NCBI GenBank assembly: GCA_910585825.1
Contig: CAJUEY010000002.1
Span: forward strand, 62,001-126,000
Length of the DNA: 64,000 nt
Origin: an uncultured Lachnospiraceae bacterium
GTDB lineage: Bacteria > Bacillota > Clostridia > Lachnospirales > Lachnospiraceae
Direction of reading: 5' to 3'
The translations under genes and the position numbers were made by a program. The notes under the pieces are model-generated. The model had not been told where the DNA came from, ran no database searches, and was given only the letters and a program-made list of their open reading frames with translations. Of the stretch, positions 60,109-64,000 are shown piece after piece (the stretch's first letter is position 1; each line of letters begins with the position of its first letter).

Positions 60109-60147
60109 GCCGCCCGGTCATGAAAATCTGACCGGGCGGCTTGTTTT
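60109..60147 (+). terminator. Terminator of the GH84 gene
   Basis: GCCGCCCGGTCA at 60109-60120 pairs perfectly with TGACCGGGCGGC at 60129-60140, followed by TTGTTTTT. Confidence 0.9.
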
Positions 60148-60240
60148 TCGTGACCGGATTTGTTATTATGTTGAAAGTGCAAAAGCATATGAAAGAGGAG
60201 AAGGAAGAATGTTTCGTTTTGTGGGAACAGGGAAATAAGA

Positions 60241-61167
60241 ATGGGGAATACAAACGATCTGAGAAGCCGGATGAATGAAAAATATGGACGCATGAGCAAG
60301 AATCATAAGATTTTGGCTGCCTATATAACAGATCATTATGATAAGGCGGCATTTTTGACGGCGGCCAAATTAGGAGAAATTGTAGGGGTCAGTGAATCTA
60401 CGGTAGTAAGGTTTGCTTTCAGTCTCGGATATAAGGGTTATCCTGGATTTCAGAAAGCATTAGAAGAGTTGGTGCAGAATAAGCTAAACGATGCGCAAAA
60501 ACTGCAAATAACGCATGAACGGATTCAGCAGTCGCAGCTTTTGGAGAAAATACTCCAGTCGGATGCAGCCAATATCAAACATACATTGGAAACGATAGAT
60601 CAGACAGCGTTTGATCTGGCAGTTGATACGATTCTGGGAGCCAGGAATATATATGTGGCAGGAATCCGAAGCTGTGCGCCTTTGGCGGATTTTCTTGCTT
60701 TTTATTTGAATTTGATGTTTGACGGCGTACACCTGCTCCATACGAACAGTTCCAGCGAGCTGTTTGAACAGATGGTAAGGATCGGCAAAGAAGATGTGAT
60801 TATCGGCATCAGTTTTCCCAGATATTCTATGCGTATTCTGAAAGCAATGGAATTTGCCAATAACCGGAATGCAAGGGTAATTACTTTGACAGACAGCATC
60901 CATTCTCCGATGAATCTGTATTCTTCCTGTAATTTGATTGCCAAAAGCGACATGGCGTCTATTGTGGATTCTTTGGTCGCTCCATTAAGCGTCATCAATT
61001 CTCTGATTGTGGCATTGTGCATGAAAAAGCAGACAGAAGTTGCAAAAACACTGGATACATTAGAAAAAATATGGGAGGAATATCAGGTGTATGAAAAGGA
61101 TGAGATTGATTCTGTCAATGATTCCATCAAAATACACTATGCTGATATACCGGGAGAGAGAAAGTGA
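60241..61167 (+). CDS. RpiR-family transcriptional regulator
   Basis: This 308-residue protein has an N-terminal RpiR HTH domain (about 1-78; FLTAAKLGEIVGVSESTVVR) and a sugar-isomerase SIS domain (about 120-260; NIYVAGIRSCAPLADFLAFY and GISFPRYSMRI). Such proteins sense sugar phosphates, often amino-sugar ones such as MurNAc-6-P. Position next to the GH84 gene suggests, but does not prove, control of hexosamine use. AGGGAA lies 8 nt before the ATG. It overlaps the next gene by 4 nt. Confidence 0.9.
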   Translation: MGNTNDLRSRMNEKYGRMSKNHKILAAYITDHYDKAAFLTAAKLGEIVGVSESTVVRFAFSLGYKGYPGFQKALEELVQNKLNDAQKLQITHERIQQSQLLEKILQSDAANIKHTLETIDQTAFDLAVDTILGARNIYVAGIRSCAPLADFLAFYLNLMFDGVHLLHTNSSSELFEQMVRIGKEDVIIGISFPRYSMRILKAMEFANNRNARVITLTDSIHSPMNLYSSCNLIAKSDMASIVDSLVAPLSVINSLIVALCMKKQTEVAKTLDTLEKIWEEYQVYEKDEIDSVNDSIKIHYADIPGERK

Positions 61168-62393
61168 AGAAAGTCATTATAATCGGCGGAGGGCCGGCTG
61201 GAATGTTTGCTGCAATTGCAGCTGCCGGAAACGGCCATTTGGTTTTATTATTAGAAAAAAATGAAAAACTGGGCAAGAAACTTTTTATTACCGGAAAGGG
61301 AAGATGCAACATCACCAATGCCGGAGATATGGACGCCTTATTTACAAGCGTTACGACAAACCGTAAATTTTTATACAGTGCATTTTATGCCTTTGATAAT
61401 TTTCAGGTCATTGATTTTTTCAACACCCACGGATTAAAGACAAAAACGGAGAGGGGCAATCGTGTATTTCCGGTTTCAGATCATTCTTCCGATGTAATTG
61501 CGGTATTGAAACAGGCGTTGAAACAGGCGGGCGTAAAGGTACGGCTTTATACAGAGGCGTCAGGGCTTTGGATCGAAGAGCAAAAGATCCGGGGTGTTTT
61601 TTTAAAAAACGGCAAGAGGGAAGAGTGTGACGCAGTTGTTTTGGCAACCGGCGGATTTTCTTATCAAAGTACAGGATCTACGGGAGACGGCTATTCTTTT
61701 GCAAAAGAATGCGGGCATAAAATCATACCGGCAGAACCTTCTCTGGTGCCATGCGTGACAAAAGAGCCTTATATCAAAAAAATGCAGGGGCTTTCTTTAA
61801 AAAATGTCCGGGTTGTCATCCGAAAAGACAAAAAAATTCTGTTTGATGAATTTGGAGAAATGCTTTTTACACATTTCGGCGTCAGCGGGCCGCTGATTCT
61901 AAGCGCCAGCAGTCTTGTGGGAAAAGAGCTGAAAAAGCAGAATCTATTTATGACGATTGATTTAAAACCGGCGCTGACAAAAGAACAGTTGGATCTGCGT
62001 CTGCTTCGGGATTTTGAAAAAAATAAGAACAGACAGTTGAAAAATGCTCTTCACGGACTTCTTCCATCGAAGATGATGCCTGTATTTATTGAACTTTCCG
62101 GGATTGATCCGGATAAGAAGATCAATGAAGTTACAAAGGAAGAGAGGAATTGCCTGATTGATCTGTTGAAAGCCTTTCCTATGACATTGACGGGTCTTCG
62201 GGATTTTGATGAAGCGATTATTACAAGGGGCGGTATTTGCGTCAAAGAGGTCAATCCTTCCACTATGGAGTCAAAGCAGATATCCGGTCTTTATTTTGCC
62301 GGAGAGGTTTTGGATCTGGATGCTGTGACGGGGGGATTTAATCTGCAGATTGCCTGGTCTACCGGATATCTGGCAGGAAGCAGTATAGAATAA
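61164..62393 (+). CDS. HI0933-family NAD(P)/FAD-dependent oxidoreductase
   Basis: This 409-residue flavoprotein has an FAD-binding Rossmann start (IIGGGPAGMFAAIAAA, about 5-20), the family block GKKLFITGKGRCNITNAGD, and the C-terminal TRGGICVKEVNPSTMESK plus GLYFAGEVLDLDAVTGGFNL. The family is often labelled aminoacetone oxidase, with poorly known substrates. The start is GTG at 61164, overlapping the RpiR stop, which suggests coupled translation. It commonly precedes cmk and ispH in Clostridia. Confidence 0.9.
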   Translation: MKKVIIIGGGPAGMFAAIAAAGNGHLVLLLEKNEKLGKKLFITGKGRCNITNAGDMDALFTSVTTNRKFLYSAFYAFDNFQVIDFFNTHGLKTKTERGNRVFPVSDHSSDVIAVLKQALKQAGVKVRLYTEASGLWIEEQKIRGVFLKNGKREECDAVVLATGGFSYQSTGSTGDGYSFAKECGHKIIPAEPSLVPCVTKEPYIKKMQGLSLKNVRVVIRKDKKILFDEFGEMLFTHFGVSGPLILSASSLVGKELKKQNLFMTIDLKPALTKEQLDLRLLRDFEKNKNRQLKNALHGLLPSKMMPVFIELSGIDPDKKINEVTKEERNCLIDLLKAFPMTLTGLRDFDEAIITRGGICVKEVNPSTMESKQISGLYFAGEVLDLDAVTGGFNLQIAWSTGYLAGSSIE

Positions 62394-62470
62394 ATAAGGA
62401 AATACCCTCCGGGTATCCCTTTATGTGCTGTGAAGATGCACATATATTAAGGAAAGGAGAAATCAGAGAA

Positions 62471-63148
62471 ATGAATGTTGCAATTGACGGGCCGGCAGGA
62501 GCCGGTAAAAGCACTATTGCCAAAAGGCTGGCAAAAGAATTGGGATATGTATATGTAGATACAGGGGCAATGTATCGGGCTATGGCTCTTTATTTTCTGG
62601 AACAGGGCATAGATGCGTCAAAGGAAGAGGAAATTTCTGCAGTAGTTGACGGAATCGATATTTCGATTCGTTATCAGGAGGGAGAACAGCAGGTCTTTTT
62701 AAACGGTGAAAATGTAAATGGCAAAATACGCAGGGAAGAAGTAGGGAATATGGCTTCAGCCACCAGCGTATACCCCGATGTCCGGAAAAAACTTGTGGCT
62801 CTTCAACAGAAACTGGCATCAGATACGGACGTGATTATGGATGGAAGAGATATCGGAACCTGCGTGCTTCCAGACGCCGAAGTGAAGATTTATCTGACGG
62901 CAAGCTCTGCGACCCGTGCAAAACGCCGTTATGATGAATTGCAGGCAAAAGGGGAAAGTTGTGATCTGGAGGCGATTCGTCTGGATATTGAAGAGCGGGA
63001 TGAAAGAGATATGAACAGAGAAACATCCCCTTTGAAACAGGCAGAAGATGCGCTGCTTTTGGATTCTTCCGACAAAACGATTGAAGAAGTCGTGGAGATC
63101 ATTCAAAAAATCTGTCAGGATCGTCAGAAAGAAAGCAAAATGTTATAA
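62471..63148 (+). CDS. cmk: Cytidylate kinase
   Basis: This 225-residue kinase phosphorylates CMP and dCMP. The P-loop is GPAGAGKST (7-15), and the CMP-binding stretch GYVYVDTGAMYRA, plus DGRDIGT and RRYDELQAKG, are typical. ATG at 62471 is chosen as the family start; AAAGGAG lies about 12 nt before it. A longer frame from 62423 has no ribosome site. A weak ATACCC/GGGTAT hairpin lies at 62400-62419. Confidence 0.95.
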   Translation: MNVAIDGPAGAGKSTIAKRLAKELGYVYVDTGAMYRAMALYFLEQGIDASKEEEISAVVDGIDISIRYQEGEQQVFLNGENVNGKIRREEVGNMASATSVYPDVRKKLVALQQKLASDTDVIMDGRDIGTCVLPDAEVKIYLTASSATRAKRRYDELQAKGESCDLEAIRLDIEERDERDMNRETSPLKQAEDALLLDSSDKTIEEVVEIIQKICQDRQKESKML

Positions 63149-63157
63149 AGGAGTCAT

Positions 63158-64000
63158 ATGAACGTAATTTTAGCAGAAAGCGCCGGATTTTGTTTCGGCG
63201 TGAAACGCGCAGTGGATACTGTATATGAAAAAGCGGCAGACAGCGATGTGCCGGTTTATACCTTCGGCCCGATTATTCATAACGAAGAAGTTGTGCGGGA
63301 TTTGGAGGAAAAAGGGGTGCATGCGGTTTGTGATATGGAAGAATTGGAAAAAATTCCAAGGGGAATCATGGTGATTCGCTCCCATGGGGTTTCAAAGGAA
63401 ATTTATGAAAAAATACAGGCAGCCGGATTCCGGATTGTGGATGCTACATGTCCATTTGTTTTAAAAATTCACCGTTATGTGGAAGAATATAGCAGGAAGG
63501 GATATCATATTGTAATCATTGGCAATGATTCCCATCCGGAGGTAGAGGGGATCAAAGGCTGGTCGAATCCAAAGGAAACGACGGTTTTACAGACGGCAGA
63601 AGAAGCGAAGAATTTTACATTTTCAGGCTGTTTGGCAGAAAAGAAATCAGCTTCTTCAGAAACTTCTTTATGTTCTTCGGCAAAAAAAAGGCTGTGTATT
63701 GTGTCTCAAACGACATTTAATTACAACAAATTTCAAGAATTAGTTGAAATTATTCAAAAAAAAGGTTATGATATAATTGTTTTAAATACCATCTGTAATG
63801 CGACGGAAGTTAGGCAGAAGGAAGCTGCTGATATAGCAGCGAGAGCGGATGCCATGATTGTGATTGGCGGCAGTCATAGTTCCAACACACAGAAGTTATT
63901 TGAAATATGCAAAAAAGAATGTGAAAATACTTACTATATACAGACACTTGATGACTTGGATGTAACGAAGTTTTGGTCCATTGATAACGTAGGTATTACC
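63158..64000 (+). CDS. ispH: 4-hydroxy-3-methylbut-2-enyl diphosphate reductase (IspH/LytB), 3' end outside window
   Basis: The frame from ATG at 63158 stays open to the window end (281 residues visible). It makes IPP and DMAPP in the MEP pathway. The [4Fe-4S] cysteines are C12 (AGFCFGVKRA), C98 (DATCPFV) and C213 (TICNATEVRQ). An extra Ser/Lys-rich loop of about 20 residues (SGCLAEKKSASSETSLCSSA) lies before the third cysteine. In many Clostridia this gene is fused to ribosomal protein S1; that part would lie beyond the window. AAAGGAG precedes the ATG. Confidence 0.95.
   Translation, partial: MNVILAESAGFCFGVKRAVDTVYEKAADSDVPVYTFGPIIHNEEVVRDLEEKGVHAVCDMEELEKIPRGIMVIRSHGVSKEIYEKIQAAGFRIVDATCPFVLKIHRYVEEYSRKGYHIVIIGNDSHPEVEGIKGWSNPKETTVLQTAEEAKNFTFSGCLAEKKSASSETSLCSSAKKRLCIVSQTTFNYNKFQELVEIIQKKGYDIIVLNTICNATEVRQKEAADIAARADAMIVIGGSHSSNTQKLFEICKKECENTYYIQTLDDLDVTKFWSIDNVGIT

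Noticed and set aside
62400..62419. ATACCC/GGGTAT hairpin before cmk as an attenuator
   Set aside because: The stem is short, there is no T-run, and it lies in a simple intergenic gap.

Overview
The window looks like chromosome of a gut Firmicute of the family Lachnospiraceae (Clostridia), probably near the Mediterraneibacter / Ruminococcus torques-lactaris group. This rests on gene content and style: low-to-mid GC, AGGAGG ribosome sites, a long PPi-dependent phosphofructokinase, a cmk-ispH order, OadG/OadB-type Na+ decarboxylase genes, and large secreted glycoside hydrolases ending in lysine-rich LRR_5 (BspA-like) tails. The genus is inference. No rRNA, tRNA, CRISPR array, transposase or phage gene was seen.

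Layout. 1-2821: end of ecfA1, then ecfA2, ecfT and truA (vitamin transport and tRNA modification). 2939-5227: secreted GH20 hexosaminidase. 5301-9583: PPi-phosphofructokinase, a MalK/UgpC-type sugar ABC ATPase and a CdaR/PucR-type regulator. 9680-16157: arginine genes, with argG divergent from argC-GNAT-argJ-argB-argD. 16277-26298: two tandem paralogous GH2 enzymes on the minus strand, followed by a decayed secreted-protein gene. 27031-28938: yhbY-nadD-yqeK-rsfS. 29091-30239: lexA divergent from a YneA-like SOS gene, sharing a region with three LexA-box matches. 30239-30810: a small yjfB-type gene between two inverted-repeat elements. 30849-37826: ogt, a DUF4422 protein, and a two-component system with a MacB/BceAB-like ABC transporter. 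37939-42198: a giant 2-hydroxyacyl-CoA dehydratase-activase-like protein. 42390-44795: a LysM miniprotein, a pseudo-rhomboid and a glycosyltransferase. 44882-50629: a MarR-controlled heterodimeric ABC exporter and a D,D-carboxypeptidase. 50884-56081: a five-gene biotin-dependent, Na+-coupled carboxyltransferase/decarboxylase operon. 56265-60083: secreted GH84 enzyme. 60241-64000: RpiR regulator, HI0933 flavoprotein, cmk and the start of ispH.

How the genes may work together. Four exported hydrolases (GH20, two GH2, GH84) carry the same kind of basic LRR tail. Together they suggest surface attack on host or mucin glycans bearing beta-linked galactose and N-acetylhexosamine. The MalK/UgpC ATPase could energise oligosaccharide uptake, PFP runs PPi-saving glycolysis, and the decarboxylase cluster could couple C4/C3 carboxyl chemistry to Na+ export. 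The strongest unusual signals are the decarboxylase operon with two different carboxyltransferases and one carrier, a triple-hairpin element with terminal inverted repeats at 30239-30382, the lexA/YneA-like control region, the promoter block shared by the two GH2 genes, and the pseudogene at 26693-26998.
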